A stretch of 15,740 nt of DNA, taken from positions 1 through 15,740 of the forward strand of contig VSJD01000312.1 of the NCBI GenBank assembly GCA_008636095.1, read 5' to 3'. This document shows positions 1 through 6,597 of the stretch, piece by piece. Source of the DNA: Kiritimatiellota bacterium. GTDB taxonomy: Bacteria > Verrucomicrobiota > Kiritimatiellia > JAAZAB01. Positions within the stretch are counted from its first letter, which is position 1, and each line of letters begins with the position of its first letter. The position numbers and the translations under genes are program-made. The notes beneath the pieces are model-generated. The model was not told the origin of the DNA, made no database searches, and saw nothing but the letters and a program-made list of their open reading frames with translations.

Positions 1-13
1 CCAAATTTTTTGC

Positions 14-84
14 TTGACATGCTTTTTACTATACCCCCTTATAAGTTCTCCTGCATTTAAATATACCGACAGATTAGTTGGTAT
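14..84. promoter_or_regulatory. Possible promoter and operator-like palindrome
   Basis: A TTGACA hexamer at 14-19 is followed 19 bp later by TTATAA at 39-44, which is a long spacer for a sigma-70 promoter. An operator-like palindrome follows: ATACCGAC at 63-70 and GTTGGTAT at 77-84, arms matching at 7 of 8 positions around a 6-bp spacer. No credible rightward gene lies downstream, since the next real gene is antisense. The palindrome could instead belong to a leftward gene beyond the window edge. Weak call. Confidence 0.22.
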
Positions 85-192
85 TGTGTTTTGCTTCAAG
101 GATAAAACCGAGGAACCATAAATTGACTTAATGGGATTGCAAAACCACCAAAATGCGCCCAAAATACCGCCCCCAGATCGGCATCCGCCTTC

Positions 193-224
193 CCCTGTAG
201 TTAAGCGAAGCACATACTGCAGGG
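193..224. repeat. Short palindromic repeat, relative of the tilS insertion
   Basis: Arms CCCTGTAGT (193-201) and ACTGCAGGG (216-224) form a hairpin with one T/G opposition. The left arm continues as TTAAGCGA, and ACAT precedes the right arm. The element inside tilS at 15372-15477, read on the minus strand, has arms CCCTGAAGT followed by TTAAGCGA and CAT followed by ACTTCAGGG. Both arms therefore match with the same extensions, and the variable base is paired as A-T in tilS. The flank GCTATGGCGGA (about 224-234) also occurs inside the tilS copy. I infer that this is a shortened member of the same family. Nothing else recognisable lies between 85 and 255. Confidence 0.6.
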
Positions 225-255
225 CTATGGCGGACAAGGGGTGTCACCGGATGTT

Positions 256-1365
256 TTACCTATCCAGCTCGCCCTTTGCCATACCGGCCGGCACGGCCGC
301 CGGACGGGCGCAGGTACTCTGCATGATCACGTGCCTGCCCTTGGACGACGAATCGTGAAACGCATGCATGAGGTCGAGTACATGAAAGGCCAATTCGCCG
401 TTAGCCCGGTGTGGGCGGCCGGGTCGCAGGATCGAGCAGGCCATGTCGGCCACGCCCATGCCGCGGTTGATGTCCGCCGCGTGTGTCAGTTTCACCTCGC
501 TCCACGCGGTGTCGCCGGATTTGCGGATCTTCACAACGCCGCCAAACCCGTTCGGATCCGGCACCTCGAGCGAGGCCTTGCTGCCGTGGATCTGGATGCA
601 CGGCAGGGTGTGGGCCCAGACGTCAAAGCTGGTTATGATCGTGCCCACCGCGCCATTGGCGAAGTCCATGATACCCGCCACATGCGTTGGTACTTCCACC
701 GGCACCACTTTGCCGTTCTTCTTCACGCTGGTGATCGTGCGGGTCGGGAAGCTGATACGCGCCGAGCCCGTCACGCGCTTCACCGGTCCAAGCAGATTCA
801 CGAGCGCCGTCAGATAATACGGGCCCATATCGAACATCGGGCCGCCGCCGACCTGGTAATAAAACTCCGGATCCGGGTGCCAGCTCTCGTGACCGCGACA
901 CATCATGAACGCCGTAGCCGCGACCGGCTCGCCGATGACGCCGTCATCAATCAGTTTACGGCACGTCTGGATGCCGCCGCCCAGAAAAGTGTCGGGCGCG
1001 TTGCCTATGAGCAGGTTCTTTTCCTTCGCCAGCGCGAGTAGTTTCTTGCCCTGGGTACGCGTAATCGCCAGCGGCTTCTCGCTGTAAACATTTTTGCCGG
1101 CCTTGAGCGCTTGCATCGCCACTTTGTAGTGCGTTTTCGGGATGGTCAGGTTCACCACGATCTTGATCTCCGGGTCGGCCAGGAGCTTTTTGACCGTCAT
1201 GGCTTTCACGCCCGGGTTCTCCGTCGCCTTGGCCTTGGCGCGCGCAAGTTCCAGATCCGCGCACGCCGCCAAGTCAAGGATGTTGTTGTAGACCTCGCGC
1301 AGCATCTTGAAGTAGATGCCGCTGATGTTGCCGCAACCGATAATGCCAACTTTGACTTTATCCAT
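256..1365 (-). CDS. Gfo/Idh/MocA family oxidoreductase
   Basis: Predicted cytoplasmic NAD(P)-dependent dehydrogenase of the Gfo/Idh/MocA family, about 369 residues, normal for the family. The Rossmann motif [10 protein letters not shown] is at residues 8-17. The EKP motif, which carries the conserved lysine near the nicotinamide, is at 96-98. The C-terminal alpha/beta domain has the [14 protein letters not shown] stretch near 173-186. I start at the ATG at 1365, because AGGA lies about 7 nt upstream; a GTG one codon earlier is possible. The gene follows the ThuA-like gene by 18 nt, so the pair is an operon. In Sinorhizobium, ThuB of this family works with ThuA to make 3-keto disaccharides, so a sugar or glycoside substrate is a reasonable guess. 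The actual substrate cannot be read from the sequence. Confidence 0.93.
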   Translation of the reverse strand: MDKVKVGIIGCGNISGIYFKMLREVYNNILDLAACADLELARAKAKATENPGVKAMTVKKLLADPEIKIVVNLTIPKTHYKVAMQALKAGKNVYSEKPLAITRTQGKKLLALAKEKNLLIGNAPDTFLGGGIQTCRKLIDDGVIGEPVAATAFMMCRGHESWHPDPEFYYQVGGGPMFDMGPYYLTALVNLLGPVKRVTGSARISFPTRTITSVKKNGKVVPVEVPTHVAGIMDFANGAVGTIITSFDVWAHTLPCIQIHGSKASLEVPDPNGFGGVVKIRKSGDTAWSEVKLTHAADINRGMGVADMACSILRPGRPHRANGELAFHVLDLMHAFHDSSSKGRHVIMQSTCARPAAVPAGMAKGELDR

Positions 1366-1386
1366 CACCGTGTCCTTTCCTGGCGA

Positions 1387-2031
1387 CTATGCGCGCGCCG
1401 CCCAGATCATTCCGCGGGTGGTCATTTCCAGCACATCCGGATACTTGCGGAACTCCTCGGCAACGTGGCCCAGCGCGGAATAGAATACCCGCCCTTTACC
1501 CCAGGTCTTGGTCCACATCACGGGCATTTTGCACTTCCGGCCTTCAAACTCATAGGACGTGCAGGCCAACAGGTTTATGGCGGGGTCAATGCCCAGGTAG
1601 TACTGCTCCGAGTTGTACTTGAAGCTCTTGGGCATACCCCTGGTGATGGGGCTATCCGCTGACGTAAGCTTCACAGTGTATTCGCCCACGTACGGGTGCC
1701 CAAGAAACTGGCCGCCGACCAGCCACTGATATTCCACGCGGCCACGGAACGCGTCACCCATGCCGCCATGCACGCCCGCAATGCCAACACCCGCATCGTG
1801 AATGGCCTGGTTCAGCCCGTTCCACTGCTCGTTCGACATCTCGCCCATCGTCCACACCGGGACGATCAGGTTGAGCTTTTTCATCGCCTCCGCATCTTCC
1901 AGCGGCTTCAACGTGTTCTCGAGGCGCACGTCGAACCCGCTTGCTTTCAGTTGGCCGGCGAGAATCCCAGCCGTTTCTTTTGGCGTGTGGCCATCCCAGC
2001 CGCCCCACATAACCAAAGCGGACTTACCCAT
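1387..2031 (-). CDS. ThuA-like domain protein
   Basis: A single-domain protein of 214 residues in the ThuA-like family (type 1 glutamine amidotransferase-like fold, PF06283 type). Family signatures are the N-terminal WGGWDGHTP at 9-17, GVHGGMGDAFR at 86-96, SEQYY at 141-145, and the C-terminal WTKTWGKGRVFYSALGH at 173-189. No signal peptide is visible, so it is probably cytoplasmic. The start is well supported: a perfect AAGGAG lies 6 nt before the ATG. It is the first gene of the operon with the Gfo/Idh/MocA dehydrogenase. ThuA and ThuB of Sinorhizobium take part in trehalose and related disaccharide use through 3-keto intermediates, so joint action on a sugar is plausible. The exact reaction is unknown. 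A MITE-like repeat lies 72 bp upstream and may have displaced or supplied promoter sequence. Confidence 0.92.
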   Translation of the reverse strand: MGKSALVMWGGWDGHTPKETAGILAGQLKASGFDVRLENTLKPLEDAEAMKKLNLIVPVWTMGEMSNEQWNGLNQAIHDAGVGIAGVHGGMGDAFRGRVEYQWLVGGQFLGHPYVGEYTVKLTSADSPITRGMPKSFKYNSEQYYLGIDPAINLLACTSYEFEGRKCKMPVMWTKTWGKGRVFYSALGHVAEEFRKYPDVLEMTTRGMIWAARA

Positions 2032-2103
2032 GACTTGCTCCTTAGGTTGCGTGTTGATTGAAGCATAAACGTCCAGCCAACACTTTCATGACTATTTCCG
2101 CCG

Positions 2104-2326
2104 CAAGCGTTTACGGGACGCTGAAATTGTAAATTTAAAACTGGAAATTAGGCCCTGCTGTTAATGAATGCGTTCAATTTCAGGCCGAGTATCCCTATGC
2201 AACAAATAAATCCACCGCAAGACGAGACGCTTTTATCCTGATTATGAATATCCAACTCAAAGGCCATCTTAATTTCTCGCCCCAACTTCTAATTTCCAGT
2301 TTCGAATTTCAATCCGTGAACGGCTG
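2104..2326. repeat. MITE-like inverted-repeat element, copy A (223 bp)
   Basis: About 85 % identical, by eye, to 14047-14261 and in the same orientation. Both ends carry imperfect inverted repeats of about 40 bp. The left end has GCGT..ACGC followed by four heptamers (GAAATTG, TAAATTT, AAAACTG, GAAATTA at 2123-2150). The right end has TAATTTC, CAGTTTC, GAATTTC, then an ACGGCT palindrome half. There is no ORF inside. It lies between the malic enzyme and the ThuA operon and overlaps the malic enzyme's 3' end by about 12 codons including the stop. Compared with copy B it has exactly one extra heptamer at the left end. Confidence 0.85.
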
Positions 2327-3626
2327 CCTTCCGCCACATGGTTTTCAGGCGTTGCTGTAACTGCTGCGGATAGTCCTTCAGCGCTTCTGCCTTGCACGCC
2401 ACGCCGGATTCGACGGCCGCACGCGCCACGGCCAACGACACTTCCGTGAACAGCCGGCGATCAAACGGCTTGGGAACGATGTAGCCGGGACCGAAGGTCA
2501 GCCCGGCATCCTTGTAGATGGCTTTGATTTCCTCCGGCACGCTCTGGCGGGCCAGTTCGGCCAGCGCCTGGGCCGCCGCTTTTTTCATTGCCATGTTGAT
2601 GGTACTGGCGCGCATATCCAGCGCGCCGCGGAACAGGAACGGAAAACCCAGCACGTTGTTGATCTGGTTGGGATAATCGGACCGACCCGTAGCCATGACA
2701 TATGGCTTGTTACCCAGGATCGTCGCTACCTGGTCCGGCCTGATTTCCGGATTCGGATTGGCCATGGCAAAAATGGCCGGGTAAGACGCCATGCCTTGAA
2801 TCCAGGCGGGCGGAAGACAGTCGGCCGCCGAAACGCCAATAAATACATGCGCCCCGCGGAGTGCCTCCTCCAGCGTGCGACTGGCGGTTTTGACGGCATA
2901 CCGGTGCTTCATTTCATTGAGATCCGTACGGCCTTCGTGGATGACGCCCTTGGAATCGCACATGACAAGGGCACGAACCCCGGCGTCTTTGAGCATGTCG
3001 GCAATCCGAATACCGGCGGCGCCGGCACCGTTGATCACAAAGCGCATGTCGGCCAACTGACGATCGGCCAGCCGGCCGTAATTAAAAACGCCGGCCAACG
3101 TAATTACCGCGGTACCCCACTGGTCATCATGGAACACCGGAATATCCAGCAGGGCATCGAGCCGGCGTTCAATTTCGAAACAGGCGGGGGCGGCGATGTC
3201 TTCCAGGTTAATGCCGCCATACATACAAGCCATTCGCACCACGGTGTCAATAACCCGTTCAGGATCGGTCTTGCCGGTCCGTCCGCCGTTCTGGCGACAA
3301 AACTCCACCGGGACTGGCCAGGCATCTACATCGCCAAACGCCTTAAAAAGCACAGCCTTGCCTTCCATGACCGGGATGCTGGCCGTGGCCCCCAGATCGC
3401 CGAGGCCCAGGATGGCGGTACCGTCACTCACCACGGCTACCAGGTTGCGCTTGGCCGTGCATTCATAGACCGTGTCTGGGGTTTGGGCAATTTCCTGGAC
3501 CGGAAGAGCAACCCCGGGTGTATAGGCCATGCTGAGCGTCTCCGGACCATCCAGGAGTTTCGTCAGGAGCGTGCCGACCTTGCCACCCTCATGGTATTTT
3601 AGAATTTCTGCTCGACAATTGCTCAT
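2289..3626 (-). CDS. Malic enzyme (oxaloacetate-decarboxylating malate dehydrogenase)
   Basis: Converts malate to pyruvate and CO2 with reduction of NAD(P). At 445 residues it matches the short bacterial malic enzyme without a phosphotransacetylase domain. The catalytic tyrosine is in YTPGVA (Y35) and the catalytic lysine in GKAVLFKAF (K90). Metal ligands are in GGINLEDI (E142, D143) and FHDDQ (166-169). The dinucleotide site is GAGAAG at 200-205, followed by CDSKG. Two oddities stand out. The usual HDDQHGTA is HDDQWGTA here. The last 11 residues and the TAG stop are encoded by the end of repeat copy A, so the native C-terminus has probably been replaced. There is no Shine-Dalgarno sequence; a promoter-like TATAGT lies 11 nt before the ATG, so the mRNA may be leaderless or have a very short leader. 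Coenzyme preference is not decided. Confidence 0.93.
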   Translation of the reverse strand: MSNCRAEILKYHEGGKVGTLLTKLLDGPETLSMAYTPGVALPVQEIAQTPDTVYECTAKRNLVAVVSDGTAILGLGDLGATASIPVMEGKAVLFKAFGDVDAWPVPVEFCRQNGGRTGKTDPERVIDTVVRMACMYGGINLEDIAAPACFEIERRLDALLDIPVFHDDQWGTAVITLAGVFNYGRLADRQLADMRFVINGAGAAGIRIADMLKDAGVRALVMCDSKGVIHEGRTDLNEMKHRYAVKTASRTLEEALRGAHVFIGVSAADCLPPAWIQGMASYPAIFAMANPNPEIRPDQVATILGNKPYVMATGRSDYPNQINNVLGFPFLFRGALDMRASTINMAMKKAAAQALAELARQSVPEEIKAIYKDAGLTFGPGYIVPKPFDRRLFTEVSLAVARAAVESGVACKAEALKDYPQQLQQRLKTMWRKAAVHGLKFETGN

Positions 3627-3636
3627 ACGAATTTAT

Positions 3637-3665
3637 ACTATACCGCGGCATTTGCTGAAATGCAA
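3637..3665 (-). promoter_or_regulatory. Possible promoter of the malic enzyme gene
   Basis: On the minus strand TTGCAT (3660-3665) is followed after 17 bp by TATAGT (3637-3642), and the ATG begins 10-11 nt later at 3626. The spacing is ideal and the -10 box matches the consensus at 5 of 6 positions, but the -35 matches at only 3 of 6. With no ribosome binding site before the ATG, transcription would start a few bases upstream of it. Confidence 0.33.
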
Positions 3666-3748
3666 AAGATTTACGTAGAAAATAGTAATGGGGCAGTTAC
3701 ATGGGGAGCGGGACGTGGCATAACAGGATTGAGCATCGGGCTTCAGTT

Positions 3749-3801
3749 GTAGCTGCCGTTCGACAGAACGGCAATCCGCGGTTCTTACGAACCGCATCTA
3801 C
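3749..3801. repeat. REP/BIME-like double hairpin bounded by GTAG and CTAC
   Basis: GTAG (3749-3752) is followed by a perfect 8-bp hairpin (3754-3773, loop GACA), then a perfect 7-bp hairpin (3778-3795, loop TTAC), then CTAC (3798-3801). Read inward from each GTAG, the two hairpins are related: the stems begin TGCCGTTC and TGCGGTTC, and the matching bases on the other side change with them. GTAG at the foot of a hairpin, with two units in opposite orientation, is the layout of REP/iREP pairs (BIMEs) acted on by RAYT transposases. It lies between the divergent malic enzyme and tRNA-Glu genes. No RAYT gene is in the window. Confidence 0.72.
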
Positions 3802-3882
3802 ACCACCACGTAAATTATAGGCATTACCGAAAATACAGGCAGGTTTTAATTAATAATCATAAATCGAAAATTATTCCGAATG

Positions 3883-3957
3883 GCCCCCTTCGTCTATCGG
3901 TCAGGACGCCAGGTTCTCATCCTGGTAAGGTGGGTTCGACTCCCGCAGGGGGCGCCA
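3883..3957 (+). tRNA. tRNA-Glu (anticodon CTC)
   Basis: Complete cloverleaf. The acceptor stem GCCCCCT (3883-3889) pairs with AGGGGGC (3947-3953). The anticodon stem CCAGG/CCTGG encloses the loop TTCTCAT, giving anticodon CTC, which reads GAG codons. The T arm has GTGGG, TTCGACT, CCCGC with one G-T pair. Discriminator G3954 is followed by an encoded CCA (3955-3957). The identity elements and overall sequence resemble bacterial tRNA-Glu. No clear promoter or T-rich terminator is seen; an inverted heptamer repeat lies 30 bp downstream. Confidence 0.97.
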
Positions 3958-3987
3958 GTGGCGGAAGACGGAAGCGTGAAGCAAACG

Positions 3988-4054
3988 CCGAACATCCAAC
4001 ATCGAAGTAAGAAAACGGAATGCTTTCATTCGACGTTCGGTGTTCGATGTTCTC
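3988..4054. repeat. Inverted degenerate heptamer repeat (GAACATC type)
   Basis: The left arm (3988-4006) has 7-bp units such as CGAACAT (3989-3995) and CCAACAT (3996-4002). The right arm has CATTCGA, CGTTCGG, TGTTCGA and TGTTCTC in exact 7-bp register (4027-4054). The arms are reverse complements at 15 of 19 positions (3988-4006 against 4029-4047). It fills the gap between the tRNA and the PfkB kinase gene. It could fold in RNA but lacks a terminator T-run. Confidence 0.65.
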
Positions 4055-4083
4055 TTCAGCGACGGGAAAGTTCGCGTTACACC

Positions 4084-5124
4084 ATGAAAAACAAATCCCA
4101 ACGCAACGGTATTGCCGGCGCCGGCAACTGGATCGTAGACAACGTAAAGGTCATTGACCGGCTTCCCGCACGCGGCATGCTGGGCAACATTCTCTCGGAA
4201 ACGCGGGGCACGGGCGGTGCCGCCTTCAACACGCTCGTGGATCTGGCCAGGATGGGAACGCCTTTCCCGCTTTACGGTATCGGGGTGATTGGCGACGACA
4301 GTTCGGGCGAGTTTATCAGGCGCACCTGCTGCGACCTGGGCATTGACATGGCCGGCCTGATCACGCTGGAGAACGAAGCCACGGCCTACACCGACGTGAT
4401 GACGGAAGCCGGTACCACAGAACGATCATACTATTACCGCCGCGGCGCCAATGCCAAGTTCGGCATCGAGCACGTGCCCCTATGTCAGCTGACCTGCCGC
4501 ATATTTCACCTGGGTTACCTGCTGTTGCTTGATGGCATGGATCAACCGGACATGGAATACGGCACCGTGGCGGCCCGTCTTCTGCATATGGTGCAAAACG
4601 AGGGCATTAAAACCAGCGTGGACGTTGTAAGTGAAGACAGTGACCGCTTCGCCAAAATCGTGCCGGCCTCCCTGCGTCATACCAATTACTTGATTTTGAA
4701 TGAGATCGAAGCCGGCCGCACCACCGGTCATAAGGTCCGCAACGCTCAGGGCCAGCTGGACGCAGCGGCGGTCGTGGACGCCGTGGAAGCCCTTTTTGCC
4801 ATAGGCCGGATGGAACTGGTGATTGTGCACATGCCGGAGGGCGCCTATCTGCGTACGCGCGATGGCCGTCGATTTTCGCGCGGATCACTGAACCTGCCGC
4901 CGGATTTCATCAAGGGCACAGCCGGCGCCGGTGACGCTTTTTGCGCCGGCATGCTATACGGGATTCATGAGGCATGGGACTATATGGAAGCCATGCGGTT
5001 AGGCGCCGCTGCCGCCGCCGCCTGCATGACACATCCCAGCACGACCGACGGCATGCTGCCATTCGCCCAGGTCATGGAACTAAGCCGGCGCTTCCCGGAA
5101 AACCCCGCGCCCGTGCGGGTCTGA
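4084..5124 (+). CDS. PfkB-family carbohydrate/nucleoside kinase
   Basis: ATP-dependent kinase of the ribokinase/PfkB family, 346 residues, predicted cytoplasmic. The glycine-rich N-terminal signature GTGGAAFNTLVDLARMG is at 42-58. The NEIEAG stretch at 206-211 holds the NxxE motif for Mg-ATP. The C-terminal signature KGTAGAGDAFCAGM is at 277-290, with GAGD forming the anion hole and D284 the catalytic base. The substrate (ribose, fructose, adenosine or other) cannot be told. I start at ATG 4084 because upstream in-frame sequence is repeat and tRNA, and homology begins soon after. The only purine-rich stretch, GGAAAG, is about 15 nt from the ATG, so the ribosome binding site is poor. cobO follows 79 bp later on the same strand; no functional link is evident. 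Confidence 0.92.
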   Translation: MKNKSQRNGIAGAGNWIVDNVKVIDRLPARGMLGNILSETRGTGGAAFNTLVDLARMGTPFPLYGIGVIGDDSSGEFIRRTCCDLGIDMAGLITLENEATAYTDVMTEAGTTERSYYYRRGANAKFGIEHVPLCQLTCRIFHLGYLLLLDGMDQPDMEYGTVAARLLHMVQNEGIKTSVDVVSEDSDRFAKIVPASLRHTNYLILNEIEAGRTTGHKVRNAQGQLDAAAVVDAVEALFAIGRMELVIVHMPEGAYLRTRDGRRFSRGSLNLPPDFIKGTAGAGDAFCAGMLYGIHEAWDYMEAMRLGAAAAAACMTHPSTTDGMLPFAQVMELSRRFPENPAPVRV

Positions 5125-5129
5125 TCTGA

Positions 5130-5185
5130 AAGACGAAAGACAGACACCAGACACCAGACGACAGACGCCAGAAGACAGATGACAG
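5130..5185. repeat. Array of eight degenerate 7-bp units (ACACCAG type)
   Basis: Eight consecutive heptamers in perfect register fill most of the PfkB-cobO gap. The consensus is close to A-C-R-M-C-A-G; examples are ACACCAG (5144-5150 and 5151-5157), ACGCCAG (5165-5171) and ATGACAG (5179-5185). It begins 6 bp after the kinase stop and ends about 8 bp before the cobO ribosome binding site. Unlike the other heptamer loci it shows one arm only. Confidence 0.75.
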
Positions 5186-5203
5186 ACAAAAAAGGGCCAT
5201 GCG

Positions 5204-5752
5204 TTGATTCATCATTCAACATTTGTCCATCGCCATTTCAGGCAAGGTTACGTCCATATCTACACCGGCAACGGCAAAGGCAAAACCACGGCCGCGTTGG
5301 GTCTGGCCCTGCGGGCGGCCGGCGCCAGCCTCAAGGTTTATTTTGGCCAATTCCTGAAAAAAGGCGATTTCAGTGAAATCAAGGCATTGCGCCGATTTCC
5401 CGAAATCACGGTCCGGCAATTCGGATGCGGCCGTTTTGTGAAATGCCATCCGACAGCGGCCGAAATCGCCGCCGCCCGGTGCGGCCTGGCTTCTCTGCGG
5501 AAGGCAATGCTCAGTAAAGCTTATACCCTAATCATTGCCGATGAGGCGAATTGCGCGGTCACCTGCGGCCTGATTTCAGTGGACGATCTCCTGCAACTCA
5601 TTGCGGAAAAGCCTGCGCCGGTCGAGCTGGTGTTTACCGGTCGAGGCGCCCATCCGCGCCTGATAAAGCAGGCCGACATGGTATCGGTCATCCAGGCACG
5701 CAAGCATCCATTCAATGACGGGGTCAAATGCCGCAAAGGGATTGACTGGTAG
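5204..5752 (+). CDS. cobO: Cob(I)alamin / corrinoid adenosyltransferase (CobO/BtuR family)
   Basis: Transfers the adenosyl group of ATP to the cobalt of reduced corrinoids, in adenosylcobalamin synthesis or salvage. At 182 residues it matches the family. The family start GYVHIYTGNGKGKTTAALG is at residues 15-33, with the P-loop GNGKGKTT at 22-29. The Walker B-like strand LIIADEAN is at 109-116, TGRGAHPRLIKQADMV at 145-160, and the typical end HPF.. G(I)DW at 168-182. The start is a TTG with AAGGG 7 nt upstream; the nearby ATG at 5199 is out of frame and stops at once. No other cobalamin gene or cobalamin riboswitch is visible nearby, so it may serve salvage, as orphan copies often do. It converges with the RodZ-like gene, 23 bp apart. 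Confidence 0.94.
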   Translation: MIHHSTFVHRHFRQGYVHIYTGNGKGKTTAALGLALRAAGASLKVYFGQFLKKGDFSEIKALRRFPEITVRQFGCGRFVKCHPTAAEIAAARCGLASLRKAMLSKAYTLIIADEANCAVTCGLISVDDLLQLIAEKPAPVELVFTGRGAHPRLIKQADMVSVIQARKHPFNDGVKCRKGIDW

Positions 5753-5775
5753 AAAGAAACAAATGCTACTAATGC

Positions 5776-6597
5776 TTAACGGCCGGGCGTTGGGGTACGA
5801 GCCTCTCCGGTCAGGTAGGGCACGGGAGGTTCTGCCAGCCACCGACAGGCATCGGTAGTAGACGGCAGTCCGCGATGGGACCATTCCCAGACCAGGCTCG
5901 CCGTGATTATCAGCAGGACGACAAACGCCACGATAAAAATCCGCCGCCAGACTATGACCGGCAATGGACGGTACTGCAACACTTTGCTCGGCAGCTTAAA
6001 CCGCGGCCATTGAACGCGCGCGATAAACGTCCAGTTTATTGCGGATAATCGCCCCGCAAGCAGGGATGCCGACCATGAAGGCAGCAGACTGGTAATCGGT
6101 GTGGGCGCGACCACCGGTAACGGCGCCGCTGTCGCCAATGCCGCTGGGCTAACGGCCTGCCTGCCTGCAATGCCACGTCCGTCAGCCGACGGATTGCCGG
6201 CGGGCGATCGGCCGCCGATCTTTTCCTGCTCGGGCTTCCCAGACGCCCCGTGGCGGGGCAAGGGACCGCTTTGTTGCAGATGTGGTGGTTTCAGTTTTTC
6301 CGCATATGCAACCGAAGCCTTCCTGGGCGGCACTTTCGACGGCAGTGGGGTAAGTGCAGGCACCGCTCGACTGGACAAGTCAAACTGTTTCAGCAGTGGC
6401 ATCGGATCTAAACCGACACACTCGGCATAGAGCTTGATAAATCCCCGCGCATAAATAGGCGCCACGAGCGCATCAAAATCATTCGCTTCAATCGCCTTTA
6501 CAAAGGTGCTCGTCATTTTTGTCGCCACGGACACGTCGGCCATGGATATCTGCCGGCGTTCGCGAGCGGCTTTCAAAATTTGGCCTATGGATTCCAT
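5776..6597 (-). CDS. RodZ-like membrane protein with N-terminal HTH
   Basis: 273 residues. Residues 4-70 form a RodZ-type helix-turn-helix (HTH_25), with the typical IYARGFIKLYAECVGLD near 48-64. A long Pro/Ala/Ser-rich linker follows (about 80-215). One hydrophobic helix, at about 219-238, is preceded by basic residues, which puts the HTH inside the cell. Only about 35 residues follow it, so the periplasmic DUF4115 domain of full RodZ is absent. RodZ links MreB to the cell-wall elongation machinery, and a cytoskeletal role is inferred. The ATG overlaps the ftsK stop by one base (TAATG), with GGGAGG about 9 nt upstream, so translation is coupled. The linker coding region contains palindromes at 6159-6205 and 6245-6259, which may be inserted repeats. 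Confidence 0.82.
   Translation of the reverse strand: MESIGQILKAARERRQISMADVSVATKMTSTFVKAIEANDFDALVAPIYARGFIKLYAECVGLDPMPLLKQFDLSSRAVPALTPLPSKVPPRKASVAYAEKLKPPHLQQSGPLPRHGASGKPEQEKIGGRSPAGNPSADGRGIAGRQAVSPAALATAAPLPVVAPTPITSLLPSWSASLLAGRLSAINWTFIARVQWPRFKLPSKVLQYRPLPVIVWRRIFIVAFVVLLIITASLVWEWSHRGLPSTTDACRWLAEPPVPYLTGEARTPTPGR
6159..6205. repeat. Imperfect palindrome within the RodZ-like linker
   Basis: The core TCCGTC/GACGGA (6178-6183 and 6188-6193, 4-nt loop) is flanked by arms 6159-6171 and 6193-6205, which pair at 11 of 13 positions across a 6-nt bulge. It is translated as part of the low-complexity linker. A separate 6-bp hairpin lies at 6245-6259. Whether these are inserted elements or chance in GC-rich linker DNA is uncertain. 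Confidence 0.45.

Noticed and set aside
1..20. Possible leftward gene start at position 20 (ATG, then Ser-Ser-Lys-Lys-Phe)
   Set aside because: Only six codons are visible, and the nearest purine-rich AAGGGGG is 13 nt away, too far to support the start.
131..1041. Plus-strand open frames at 131-358 and 241-1041
   Set aside because: The second is antisense to the Gfo/Idh/MocA gene; the first has no ribosome binding site, overlaps a repeat and the dehydrogenase gene, and shows no domain-like sequence.
3988..4054. Rho-independent terminator after tRNA-Glu
   Set aside because: The arms pair imperfectly, the loop is about 22 nt, and there is no T-run after the stem.
3880..4083. In-frame extension of the PfkB kinase upstream to 3880
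   Set aside because: It would translate through tRNA-Glu and the inverted heptamer repeat; kinase homology begins only after the ATG at 4084.
5130..5185. CRISPR array
   Set aside because: Units are 7 bp, contiguous and degenerate, with no spacers and no cas genes.
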